Shown piece after piece: positions 23,546-33,655 of a stretch of 64,000 nt of DNA. Both the position numbers and the translations under genes were made by a program. Every line of letters begins with the position of its first letter. Positions within the stretch are counted from its first letter, which is position 1. The DNA lies in the NCBI GenBank assembly GCA_022559845.1, contig CM040117.1, positions 144,154,732-144,218,731 on the forward strand, read 5' to 3'. This DNA is from Amorphophallus konjac. Taxonomy: Eukaryota; Streptophyta; Magnoliopsida; Alismatales; Araceae. The notes below the pieces were generated by a model. The model had not been told where the DNA came from and made no database searches. It saw nothing but the letters and a program-made list of their open reading frames with translations.

Positions 23546-25939
23546 GATGTGACACAACGTAGGACTTAAACAAACAAGAACAATCGCAATCAAACGGACC
23601 GATGTCGGCGACCGCTCACCCGATGCTCACCAAGACTCGGGGTAACTTGGCAATGTCAAGTGGAGGTTGTGTGGGCTGGGCCCTTACTGGTAGAGGGCCA
23701 GCAAGGCCTAAGTTGATTCCCAAAGGTAGTGGCAGCCCAATTCAAGGGAGCCGACGTCGTGCCGAGGGCACGGGTTCCACCCTTTTCTCACGGTGATCAC
23801 TTATAGCAAAGGAGCTTAGAGATCGGGCTCTCATTCACGGCCAGCGGAGTTTATGAACTAATATTGAAAGAACAAGCACAAATTAGAGCAAAGTTTAGAG
23901 CACTTACTCGACTGGTTTGAAGAAACCGGTCCCGCTCGGAGACGAGGGTTAGCGGGGAGGCGGGTGGATGCCCACATGCCGCGTCGGGGTAGCTTGACCT
24001 GCCCAAATGATTACAATGCTACACCTCTCGCAGGAGGGGGATCTTGGGGTGGGGGTTAAGTGATATTACAACTAAAACTACCTCCACATAGGGAGGGGCC
24101 TTCATCCGGCCAAGCGGGGAGGGGAACTTGAGAGAGGAACACCGAAGATGGGAGGTCGTCGGTTCTGTCCATGTTCTGTGGGTGCTGACAGATGATCGAA
24201 GAAATGGTTGCTGCGACTGATGCTGAATTTTGTTGGGGATAAAACCACCTGGAAAATTTTCATAGGAGGCCAGGGAAGTCGTCCAAATTTTTTGATTTCT
24301 TCTGGTGCCGACGCTGGTCTGGGTGGAGGCCCGAGCAGGGAGGCAGATTCTTGGACTGGCAGCTTCTGGCGTCCAACCGCAGGTTGTAGAGGATGTCCCG
24401 TCAGCTCCCGAACTCAGAATCAAGAACCGCTGGAGTTTTTGGAATCGTGGATGAGTCCTCTTCGCAGAAAAACTGACGAGGAAGCCAAACGATGCAGGAG
24501 AAGACTAGGGGACTCTGAACACTGATGACAGGTCGGTGCAGGCTGTGGGAAGCTGAACTGCGTACCTGAGGGAGAAAAATGATAACAATGGCCCACAGAC
24601 GTCGATAGAAGTTCCACTTCTTGATTCTGAAAGTAGACAGGAAGAGGAAAAACTTTGCAGCAGAACTTGTGGCCTGAATCTTCCAAGGTTCGTCGTGGCA
24701 GAGCTTCTACTATGGCTCAGGTGCTCAGCAGGGGCAGCTCTGCACAGTTGTAGGAGAACGGATCTCCCGGTCAGCTCAAAGCTCGGAAGGGGACGAGACC
24801 ACCGCCGTTGCAAAGAAGACAGGTAGACGCTTCCATGGATACCTCTTGGGCCATCAGATTCTCTGGGATGTGGTCGAGGTCACCTCTGCAAACTACTACT
24901 CTTCTACTACCAGCGAACTGAAAGCTGGAGGTTGAAGATGGTGGGGGGAAATGGGGTATATAGGAGGGGAAATGGAGGTGGATGAGTGTGGGGAGAACCC
25001 TGGCTGTGGTGGGGTCTAGGAAGGGGTGTTCCAAGGTGTGGGAGGGGAAGAATAGGGTCTGGAAGGGGGTCTAACAGGTGGTGGGAGGAGGAGCTACGAA
25101 TTTGGGCTTGGAGGGAGAAGGAGGAAGGTGGGGGGGGCACAAGTGGATGGAGGGCATGTGAGTTTGAATTTCCTTTAATGTGGGGTGGTCAATGGTGGTC
25201 TTGGGGATGGGAAGAGGTGCCTTGGGAAGGTGGAGAGCTACTTTGGGTAGTGGGAAGGGTGCTTGGGGAAGTTGGTGGGGTAGTTGGGGGTTGGGAGGTG
25301 GAGCTAGGATTGGTGGAATCTCTCTTGGGACTAGGGGGTGGAGTAATGGGATGTGTGGGGAAGGGGAGTGGTCTTTAATGGGGGTAGGTGGGAGAGTGGT
25401 GGTTAGGAAGGGAGGAGAGAGAAAATTTTCGAAATTGGGTGTGGAGGAGAGAGAAAGGGGAGTGAAAAAGAGAGATTAAGAGAGGGATGGGTGGGGAATC
25501 TCTCCCCTAGGGTCTCTCACCCAAAAAATAGAATCTCTCCACTAGATAAGAAGTGTAAACTCTCAAAATGGAAAGTTTTTCATTCATTGATTCATTACCT
25601 TGAAATGGGGGGAATGGGGCCCTATATATAGGCAACCCACATTTTACAATAAGACCCTGACAATTGACTCAAGGACAAATAACCGAGGGGGTAGGGGGGA
25701 GCCCTTGGGCCAAGCCCAATGAATTGGGCCCAATAGCTAACTAGACAACCTAATGACACTCAAACTTAGGGAAATAAACACAAGACCTAGGAACATGACT
25801 CAAATAAAAGGGAAAATATATCAAATGACTCAAATAAAAATTACATAGGACTCAAAATTAAATAACTAGACCATGCCGGATGCAACCGGGGCGAGGAGAC
25901 GAGCTGTGAACATGGGCATGGGAGGTGATGTCCCCATCA
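23546..25939 (-). repeat. Left LTR of N, composite: full-length LTR ending in a related subtype
   Basis: It starts TGATGTGACACAAC, as the right LTR does, but ends GATGTCCCCATCA with a distal part unlike 28270-28409 and 62030-62167. It is followed at 25940 by integrase codons of another chromovirus, not by N. No matching 5-bp duplication exists (TGTTG against AGACC), so it is not a simple solo LTR. A - strand TATATATA-like promoter motif lies near 25624. No coding sequence is supported. Confidence 0.75.
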
Positions 25940-27080
25940 AGACCCTTCCAAAAATGAGAAGTGAAGCGTGGGTCTCGGTCAAATACGATCGAAGTAGGAA
26001 CTCCATGCAGTCAGACAACTTCTTTGATGTATAAGGCAGCAAGAACATCAACTGACCATCGGCTCTTGATTGGCAGAAAGTGAGCTGACTTGGTCAACCA
26101 ATCAATGATGACCCATAGTCCATCATGTCCACCTTGAGATTTAGACAGACCCATTATAAAGACCATACCGCTATCCTCCCACTTCCACTTAGGAATATCA
26201 AGAGGATGTAACTTACCGGCAGGTTTTTAGTGTTCCGCCTTGACTTGCTGGCACGTGAGACAACGACACACGAAGTTTGCTACCTCCCTTTTCATGTTGG
26301 GCCACCAAAAGATCTGTTTCAAGTCTTGGTACATTTTTATAGATCTGGGATGAATCGTGTACCTTGATCGGTGAGCTTCTTCTAGAATTTTCTTCTACAA
26401 TTCCGGGTAATCTGGTACACAAGTCCTTTCCCCGAATAATAATCTTATATCTAATGCTATTTTGATGTCTGGTCGTTCTTCTAACTTATCCTTGATCTCC
26501 ACTAACACCGGGTCAATGTCTTAAAGTTCTATCATCTCAAAGAGCAGATCTAGTTGTATTCTTAGGTGTGATAGAGTAAGACACTATCCCTCCTGGTCCA
26601 TACTTATATTAAGCTTAGAGAATTGCTCTACCAATTTCCATTCTTGAATCATACAATTGGCTAATATCGCTCTTGGTTTTTGACTAAGGGCATCTGCGAC
26701 AAAATTTCCCTTACTAGGGTGGTATTGTATAGTGAAGTCGAAATCCTTGAGATATTCTAGCCAACGTCTTTGTCTCATGTTTAATTCCTCCTGGGAGAAT
26801 AGATACTTGAGACTTTTGTGATCAGAGTACACGATGAACTGTTCTCCATAGAGATAGTGTCTCCAGATCTTTAAAGTAAATACCACCGCGGCCAACTCTA
26901 AGTCGTGCACCGGGTAGTTTTCTTCATGCTTCTTTAATTATCGGGAAGAGTAGGCAATGACTCTCCCATGTTGCATTAATACACATCCAAGGCCTATGCC
27001 AAACACATCGGTTTACACCTCGAATTTCTACCCTTCAATAGGCAATGCCAAGACTGGGGCGGTGGTTAGATGATCCTTCA
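25940..27080 (-). pseudogene. RNase H-integrase fragment of a second Tekay-like chromovirus
   Basis: Read on the - strand from 27080: the start of RNase H ([10 protein letters not shown]), its middle ([25 protein letters not shown]; open at 26584-26910), then integrase fragments with stops up to [15 protein letters not shown] codons at 25940. It matches gypsy-2 closely but with many differences, so it derives from another copy. It is wedged between two stretches of N LTR and ends inside the LTR at a short match (ACTTCTTG). It has no LTR boundary or target duplication, so it arrived by repair or recombination rather than by insertion of its own. Confidence 0.8.
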
Positions 27081-28409
27081 ACTTCTTGATTCTGAAAGTA
27101 AACAGGAATAGGAACAACTTTGAAGAAGAACTTGTGGCCTGAATCTTCCAAGGTTTGTCGTGGTAGAGCTTCTACTATGGCTCAGGCGCTCAGCAGGGGC
27201 AGCTCTGCGCAGTTGTAGGAGAACGGATCTCCCGGTCAGCTCGGAGCTCGGAAGGGGACGAGACCACCACCGTTGTGAAGAAGACAGGTAGACGCTTCCG
27301 TGGATACCTCTTGGGCATTCAGATTCTCTAGGATGTGGTCGGGGTTGCCTCTGAAAACTGCTACTCTTCTGCTGCCAGCAAACTGAAAACTGGAGGTTGA
27401 AGATGGTGGGGGGAAATGGGGTATATGGGAGGGGAAATGGAGGTGGATGGGTGTGGGGAGAACCCTGGCTGTGAGGGGGTCTAGGAGGGGGTGTTCCAAG
27501 GTGTGGGAGGGGAAGAATAGGGTCTGGAAGGGGGTCTAACAGGTGGTGGGAGGAGGAGCTACGAATTTGGGCTTGGAGGGAGAAGGAGGAAGGTGGGGGG
27601 GGCACAAGTGGGTGGAGGGCATGTGAGTTTGAATTTCCTTTAATGTGGGGTGGTCAATGGTGCTCTTTGGGATGGGAAGAGGTGTCTTGGGACGGTGGAG
27701 GGCTGCTTTGGGTAGTGGGAAGGGTGCTTGGGGAAATGGGTGGGGTAGTTGGGGGTTGGGAGGTGGAGTTAGGATTGGTGGAAGCTCTCTTGGGACTAGG
27801 GGGTGGAGTAATGGGATGTGTGGGGAAGGGGAGTGATTTTTAATGGGGGTAGGTGGGAGAGTGGTGGTTGGGAAGGGAGGAGAGAGAAAATTTTTGAAAT
27901 TGGGTGTGGTGGAGAGAGAAAGGGGAGTGAAAAAGAGAGATTAAGAGAGGGATGGGTGGGGAATCTCTCCCCTAGGGTCTCTCACCCAAAAAATGGAATC
28001 TATCCACTAGATAAGAATTGTAAACTCTCAAAATGGCAAGTTTTTCATTCATTGATTCATTAGTTCAAATGGAGGAAATGGGGTCCTATATATAGGCAAC
28101 CCACATTTCTACAAAAGACCTTGACTCTTAACACAATGATAAATAACCAAGGGAAGGGGGGTGCTCTTGGGCCAAGCCCAATGAATTGGGCCCATAAACT
28201 AATCTATCAACATAATGACACTTAACCTAGGTAAATGACTCATTAACCTAGGTACAAGACTCAAACAAAAGAAAAATTACATAATTATGACTCAAAGAAA
28301 ATATGAAAGTTACATGAATTGACTTAGAAAAATGTGACGGATGTAATGGAACCGTGATGGCGGGCAACCGGGGCTTTGAAAATATATGGGGCGAGAGATG
28401 CCCCCATCA
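27081..28409 (-). repeat. Distal part of the left LTR of N
   Basis: From ACTTCTTGATTCTG onward it repeats the LTR sequence at about 24620, but continues to the true N end GATGCCCCCATCA (28409), matching the right LTR at 62167. A TATATATA promoter motif is at 28087-28094. Element N internal sequence begins at 28410 with a short purine tract on the - strand. Confidence 0.8.
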
Positions 28410-28580
28410 TACTCCCGAGGTACGGAGAACTCGACTTCGTCGAGTAAGAGTCCTTCCCTCCTCGGAGGGTGTAGAAGTGGTATCGCCCACAAGTCTTTCC
28501 GAACGAGACCAATCCATCCACCTGCCGAGATAGCGCTCGTATACCTTGATCCTGGTGGTAGTGACATGTTCACCCAATAT

Positions 28581-30599
28581 TCATTCAATGCGCTCACGAT
28601 GGGCTCTCTTGGCTGGTGGTCTCTCCTCTCGGGTGGGTGCTCTCTCAACAGGAGGAATAAGCTCAATATTCTCACTGGGTACCACCGGGGGCCCCTTATA
28701 TGGCACTAGGTCGGCTACATTGAATGTGGGACTTACTCCATACTCCTCGGGAAGATCTAACTCATAGGCATTAGTGCCAAGGCGTCTCAAAACCCGGAAG
28801 GGACCAGCCCCATGATGCCTCAACTTAGAGATGGCTCTCGGGGGGAGCCTCCTTGTCCTTACTATCACAAAGTTACCCACGTGGAATTCTTGGTGCCGTC
28901 GATGAGAGTTGGCTTGCCTTTTATGAGTCTCATTCTTTTTGCTTATGTGCTTGCTAAGGTTTTCATGTAATTTTATGAATGTTGACATTCTAGGGGTGAT
29001 GGATGGACCTGGGCAACCAAAAGTAGACCAATCATGCTTTGATGCCAAGAAGACTTTGATGGAATTTGGAGGGCCGGGGCAACCATATGTGGACTTATCA
29101 TGCAATGTTGTCATGTAGACTTTGGTGGGCCTAGGTGGGCCGGGGCACCCGTAGGTGAACCTATCATGGAAAGTGGTGATGAATGTAGGGGGACCCGGAC
29201 ATCTGTAGATGATTTTGACATGCTTAAGACCCATGATAAATGAAGGTGGACCAATACATCCGAATATGGGCCACTCATGCTTTCTACTTGACATGCGGGT
29301 GGTATGAATGAATGGACCCCTCATGGTGTTCATGCCAAGTGGTGTGGTAAGCCTAGACACATGCATGTTTTTCCTAAGGGTGACTTCCATGTGTATAGGT
29401 GTGGGACAACCTTTGAACTCCCATTGGAAATGATCGAACGGATCTAAGAATGCGATCATCATAGGGTGGAGCACAACCTCATTACCGAGGGATATGTGGC
29501 TCAAGGTCATGGCTCCCAAGGTGTAACCCAGGTCTAGGATGGAGTGGATTGGGTCAAACATGGTGAGTTAGTGTAGGGAAAGGTGGGTGGTGGATAAAGT
29601 GTTTGGGTCACACGAGTCTCTTGACTCCCATTGGAATGGATCATATGGATAATAAAATGGGTTACCTAGGGGGAGGAACTCCATGTCCTCAAGATCCTCA
29701 AAAGGTGCTAAGTCATCCTTCTCCATGATAGTTGGGCCAATGTTCTTGGCAAGTGGGTCAGCCATGAGTGGAGGGCTTGGCTTTCTACCTGAGATAAGAA
29801 GCTCTAAATCGAGGAGAAGGTTGGGCTCATCGGGTGTAGGGAGGAATAGAAGGAGGTCGCTAGTGTAGCAGCCAATGGTGCAAACCGAGGTGATAGACCC
29901 TATGCATAGGTGTAGGAGGCTAAGGCTCCTAGGTTGTTCGACCATAGGGGTCAACATGCTAGTCATCTCTAATTGCCATGCTATGCCCTTGAGAAGGTCC
30001 TCTAAGGTTTCCACTTGGTAGTAGTTTTGGATTATGGTGTGATAAGAGGAGATGGGCACTATGGGATGGTTTTCCTTCGTGGGTGGGAAATTGTGGTCCA
30101 TGATCTCTCTTATTGGGCTCTCATTTATCCAACTAACAAGGGGTTCTCCTAAGATGAGCTTGGTCCCAACTAGAGAGGGTGATGTAAGGGGAAGACCATC
30201 GTGTGATGTTTCTTTTTCAACTTGGACTTGGGTTTCCTCCAAGGTGGGGAGTGGGTTTAGAGTGTTCTCAACTATTGAATCGAGTATGAGTTCTTCTACC
30301 AAGGAGGTGAGAGGGTCTTTTGGGGTGATGAGGGTTGGTGTGTGGTGCTCCCGGGGTGGAGGGTAAAGGGAAACTTGGATTGGTAGGGTGGGGTTTGGGA
30401 GTGGAAGTAGTGGAGGCCTAGGTTGGGGTAGGATTGGGGTTGGAAGTGGAATGTGGGTTGGGTGACAAAATTTGGGTTGATGGGTTTTGAGGGGGGTACC
30501 TCTTTTTGGGGATGATGGAGGGGTAGTGGTGGGGACCAAGGGGAGATGTGGGGTATGGGTTTGGTGAGGGATTGTGGAAGGGGGTTTTGGTTGGAGTGC
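28581..30599 (-). pseudogene. N polyprotein, C-terminal part: Pro-rich region, GCPGPP repeats, integrase tail
   Basis: Continuing from the gag part at 59152, the frame runs through a Pro-rich stretch (PPLLPLPNPTLP, PPPREHHTP), an acidic unknown region with blocks shared with P (IGSITSVCT, PFEDLEDMEFLPLGNPFY, YPYDPFQWE), a stop at 29568-29570, then five imperfect repeats of about 25 residues centred on YGCPGPP or FGCPGPS (about 28990-29290). It ends in an integrase C-terminal remnant (RRHQEFHVGNFVIVR, GAGPFRVLRRLGTNAYELDLPEE, FNVADLVPY). Protease, RT, RNase H and the integrase catalytic core are absent. The function of the unknown region and repeats is not known. Confidence 0.75.
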
Positions 30600-30604
30600 G
30601 GGGA

Positions 30605-30848
30605 TGTCACGCCCCGTACTCTATACCGTCGAGGTATTATCCGCTTTGGCCTACCGGCCTCACGGTTTTATCCCTTTTTAAGGGTGATCGGCTCCAGAAT
30701 GAGGGACTTCCCGGGCAGGTCACTCATCCCAGTACTACTCCCCATGAAGTATGCTTAACTTCGGAGTTCTTTTCTAGAACTGAGCCGATACTCGAAAAGG
30801 CGCCTCGATGATATAGAGTACAACTTAGCTATATTTGAGGGTATTACA
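30605..30848 (-). repeat. TRIM LTR, left copy (244 bp)
   Basis: Complete copy, TGTCACGCCCCG to GGGTATTACA on the + strand; it is the 3' LTR in element orientation. Confidence 0.93.
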
Positions 30849-31082
30849 ATCTACCCCTCTTATATAGGCGACGTCCTCGTCGCTGGGCACATATAGCATA
30901 CAATCAAACCCCCAGGCAGGTAGGATTCTAGAGGTGGCCCCTACAGGCTCAAGAGGTGGCTCCCACTATGTAGCACTTTGTCCCATTGCGGGTTCAAGAG
31001 GTGGCTCCCATAGCGTAGCACTTTGCAATGCATGGCACTTAGTTCCCACACTTCCGGCTGGGGTATGGCTCTGATACCATTC
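30849..31082 (-). other. TRIM internal region
   Basis: It contains only the polypurine tract, the primer site and a short direct repeat: AAGAGGTGGCTCCCA followed by GTAGCACTTTG occurs twice (near 30951 and 30998). No ORF is supported. Confidence 0.85.
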
Positions 31083-31136
31083 TGTCACGCCCCGTACTCT
31101 ATACCGTCGAGGTATTATCCGCTTTGGCCTACCGGC
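31083..31136 (-). repeat. TRIM LTR, right copy, first piece
   Basis: The first 54 bp of the second LTR, including the Tat target copy CCGGC (31132-31136). It continues at 58958. Confidence 0.92.
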
Positions 31137-32383
31137 TGTTGATATGTTATTCCTCCTCGAGTTAAATAATATTGAAGAGATAAAAAAATAACAGGAGGAA
31201 AGATGAAGCTGTTGACCGTGATCGCCACCCGGTGAAAGCGCCGGGACTCGGAAGCTACGGGAGAATGCGGGTCCGTTCCTCCACTCCTCCTGGCCGGCCA
31301 GAAGGTGCGGGCCTCGTGCTTTTGGTTGCTGACCTGAAAGCAAACGGTGAAACACACAGATAAACGGAGATTAGCTAAATGATGGTGTAGTAGGTGTACT
31401 AATTGAAATAAAGCAAAGGAAGAACATGGCCCGGCGATACCTGGAGGTTTTGAAACCCCGTTTAGGGCGCCGGAAACAGTAGGAAAGATAAGAAATGCCA
31501 ACTAAATGATGTATGTGATGTGTGATGCAGTGAAGAAAAGGCGTGTGTGGTGAGCAAACAGAGAAGGAAACACAAAGACATGAAGCGTGAAGTTCCCTGC
31601 ACCGGGGGCCTGTGAGGGATGTAGAAGGCCCCCACTCCCTGACGAACGGGCCTATGCTGTATGAGATTTGGCGATGGAATTCGACAGCACTTCGTGATGG
31701 TCCCCCCCTTTTTTTCTGTCAGAACCCGTGAGCTATATATATAGAGCCCACGGCTTCGAGCTTAATCAGGGGTTAAGGGGAATGATGGTCGGTCAAAGGC
31801 CGGTAAATGAGAGCATCGTGTCAATATTGCCAACGACATTCTCCTCTTAATCCGCCTGGAATCACGGGGGTCTAATCTGGGTGGCCTTCAAAATGACGGT
31901 CTTACGAAGGCCGCCAAACATATATGACGGTCTTGGAGGGACCGTTCAATATACATGACGGTCCTAGAAAAACCGTTATACTTAAAGAGGAGTCAACGCC
32001 CGGACAAACAACTTTTCGTGAAGCACGTGGCTATGACCGACTGTCGGGCCTCTGAACCCTTTTCTTGTCGGCAAATAATGACGGCCCAGGGACGACCGCT
32101 ATATTGACTATAACGGTTGGCATTGAGCCGCTATAAAAAGCGTATCACGAGATACAAATAACCCGGGGCAGCGGAACACAACGGCCAAGTGGGGACCGTT
32201 ATATTGAGAAAAACGGTTCATAACAGACCGTTAAATCCAATGAGAGGGAGGGAGGCCTTCTTCGCTGGGAAGAGCCCAAAATACTGCCAGAGGAATAATC
32301 TTTCATGTGATTGACTGTTCGGGACATCAATAACTGAGACGCAGGAACTGATTCGATTCATCGGTAAAAAACGGGTGTCAACA
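31137..32383 (-). repeat. 3' LTR of the Tat element (1247 bp)
   Basis: In element orientation it is TGTTGACACCCG...ATATCAACA. A TATATATATA promoter motif lies at 31734-31743. Seven 21-bp dyads occupy 31895-32232, upstream of that TATA box in element orientation. A purine tract (GGAGGGGCATC on the - strand) abuts it at 32384. Confidence 0.95.
31895..32232. repeat. Array of seven 21-bp dyads in the Tat 3' LTR
   Basis: Units start at 31895, 31926, 31957, 32080, 32112, 32180 and 32212. Adjacent units are 31 or 32 bp apart within groups. Arms read (A/G)ACGGYY and RRCCGYY with a 7-bp variable spacer, giving CGG-N11-CCG. The 5' LTR has the same array at 58464-58801. Confidence 0.92.
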
Positions 32384-33335
32384 GATGCCCCTCCTTAACG
32401 TCCGCCTTGCAAGGGAACGAGCGGAGGTGTAGTGGAGGCGTCATGGAACATGGAGTTGTAGCGGAGATGAAGCGGAGTGGACTGCAAAAGCGAGCGTTAA
32501 GGCAATACGACACCCGTTTCATACCAATAAGCCATAGAAATCTTCCGGCAACCTTCGAACCAATTTGCAAGGTACTGTGGGACTGAGTGTTAAACCTGAA
32601 TCTGGAGGAACTAAGGTAAAAGAGCAAGGAGCGGCCTCGTCGGCGGACAAGCTGTGGTCCTAAATGAGGCGATATAGAAGCTGGCAATAGCGAAATTAAA
32701 AGGATTTTAAAACTCCAGACGAGGGAAACACTTAATTCATCAGAACCGAACAATTAGGTCTAAAGAAATACCTTCTAATTTTGGAGTGGAATTATTCCTT
32801 CGGTGGGACATGGAACACAGAAAACAGTCAATCATACGCAAGATCACTTCTCAGGCAGACCGTAGGTCGTGAATGCTCAAAAGGTGCTTGTGATGCATGC
32901 TGGGCTAAAAGAAAGAAACATGTAAAATCGAATGCAAACAAAATATAAAAATATAAAATACTCGAGAATATTATTGCAGAACTGAATGAGTCAGGGTCAG
33001 GACACTTCTTGCAACCACAGCGTGCAAGAGAGAACCGTCGTCCCCTGACTTCTTCCAACTTAGCGGCCTTTCCGAAGATTAGACACGCATACCTAGATCA
33101 TCATGTGTTTTTGTTGACGGGGAATGTCAGATCCTAGAATGCGTGAAGAATCGACTGGTTCTCGAGATAGATGTTTATTACCATATAGTAATGCAATAAG
33201 AGTTTTGAGGGATTGAGGGCCATACCTGACTTACCTGTGCAGGCGTAACGGCGGGACATTGATGTTGTTTAGCTTTAACTGCAATCAAAACTCATTGGCA
33301 CATGAATTTCACAATAATGATACATTCAACAGTTA

Positions 33336-33498
33336 AACGGCTCATAGGGGACCGTTCTTAAGTTGGACGGCTCATGGTAAACCGCCATATGGATTATTAA
33401 CGGTCATAGGAAGGCCGTTCAATGATAAGTAACCGCTTGCAGAATAACGGTCTTAAGGTAGCCGTTCTTATTTTATGGCGGTCTATCGCTAGACCGCC
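33336..33498. repeat. Array of five dyads upstream of the antisense PMD gene
   Basis: Units start at 33336, 33366, 33399, 33446 and 33477 (the last has an 8-bp spacer). Arms follow the same CGG...CCG pattern, for example GACGGCT-N7-AACCGCC. Confidence 0.9.
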
Positions 33499-33520
33499 AT
33501 TCTCAACGTCGGTTCAAAAA

Positions 33521-33527
33521 TATAAAC
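33521..33527 (+). promoter_or_regulatory. TATA box of the antisense PMD gene
   Basis: TATAAAC is followed by CT-rich DNA typical of plant start regions and lies 135 bp before the ATG. The DUF7745-like gene has a similar arrangement at 37812. Confidence 0.6.
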
Positions 33528-33655
33528 CTCTTCTCCTTCCCTCCTCCCACCGTAACGGCAGGAAGAGAGAAGAAGAAGAGGAAGGAGGAGCGACCCCCCC
33601 TTCTCCCACGCTCTCATTCTCTCTCTCTTTTCTCTCGTGCTCTCCCTCTCTCACA

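Larger units (their letters stand above)
32384..33655 (+). other. Tat 3' UTR and upstream region of the antisense plant-mobile-domain gene
   Basis: No ORF is supported. A dyad array at 33336-33498 ends 22 bp before a + strand TATAAAC at 33521, which is followed by a CT-rich stretch and the ATG at 33656. The rest, 32384-33335, shows no feature I can name. Confidence 0.6.

Noticed and set aside
24907..25479. Pro- or Gly/Trp-rich frames in the N LTR, repeated near 27500 and 61400
   Set aside because: They arise from G-rich LTR sequence on either strand and carry no domain.
23546..25939. Simple solo LTR in gypsy-2
   Set aside because: The flanking pentamers TGTTG and AGACC do not match, and the RT frame continues at 62168, not at 25940.
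29568..30539. Separate Pro-rich gene of 323 codons
   Set aside because: It is in frame with the following ORF across one stop and aligns in block order with the P polyprotein, so it is part of the N polyprotein.
31895..32232. CRISPR-like array (short repeats with regular spacing)
   Set aside because: The units are divergent dyads with only short arms conserved, spacing is 31-32 bp with gaps, no cas genes exist and the DNA is plant nuclear.
33422..33655. Extension of the antisense PMD reading frame upstream of 33656
   Set aside because: It runs through the TATA box, the CT-rich start region and a dyad unit, so it is leader or promoter, not protein.
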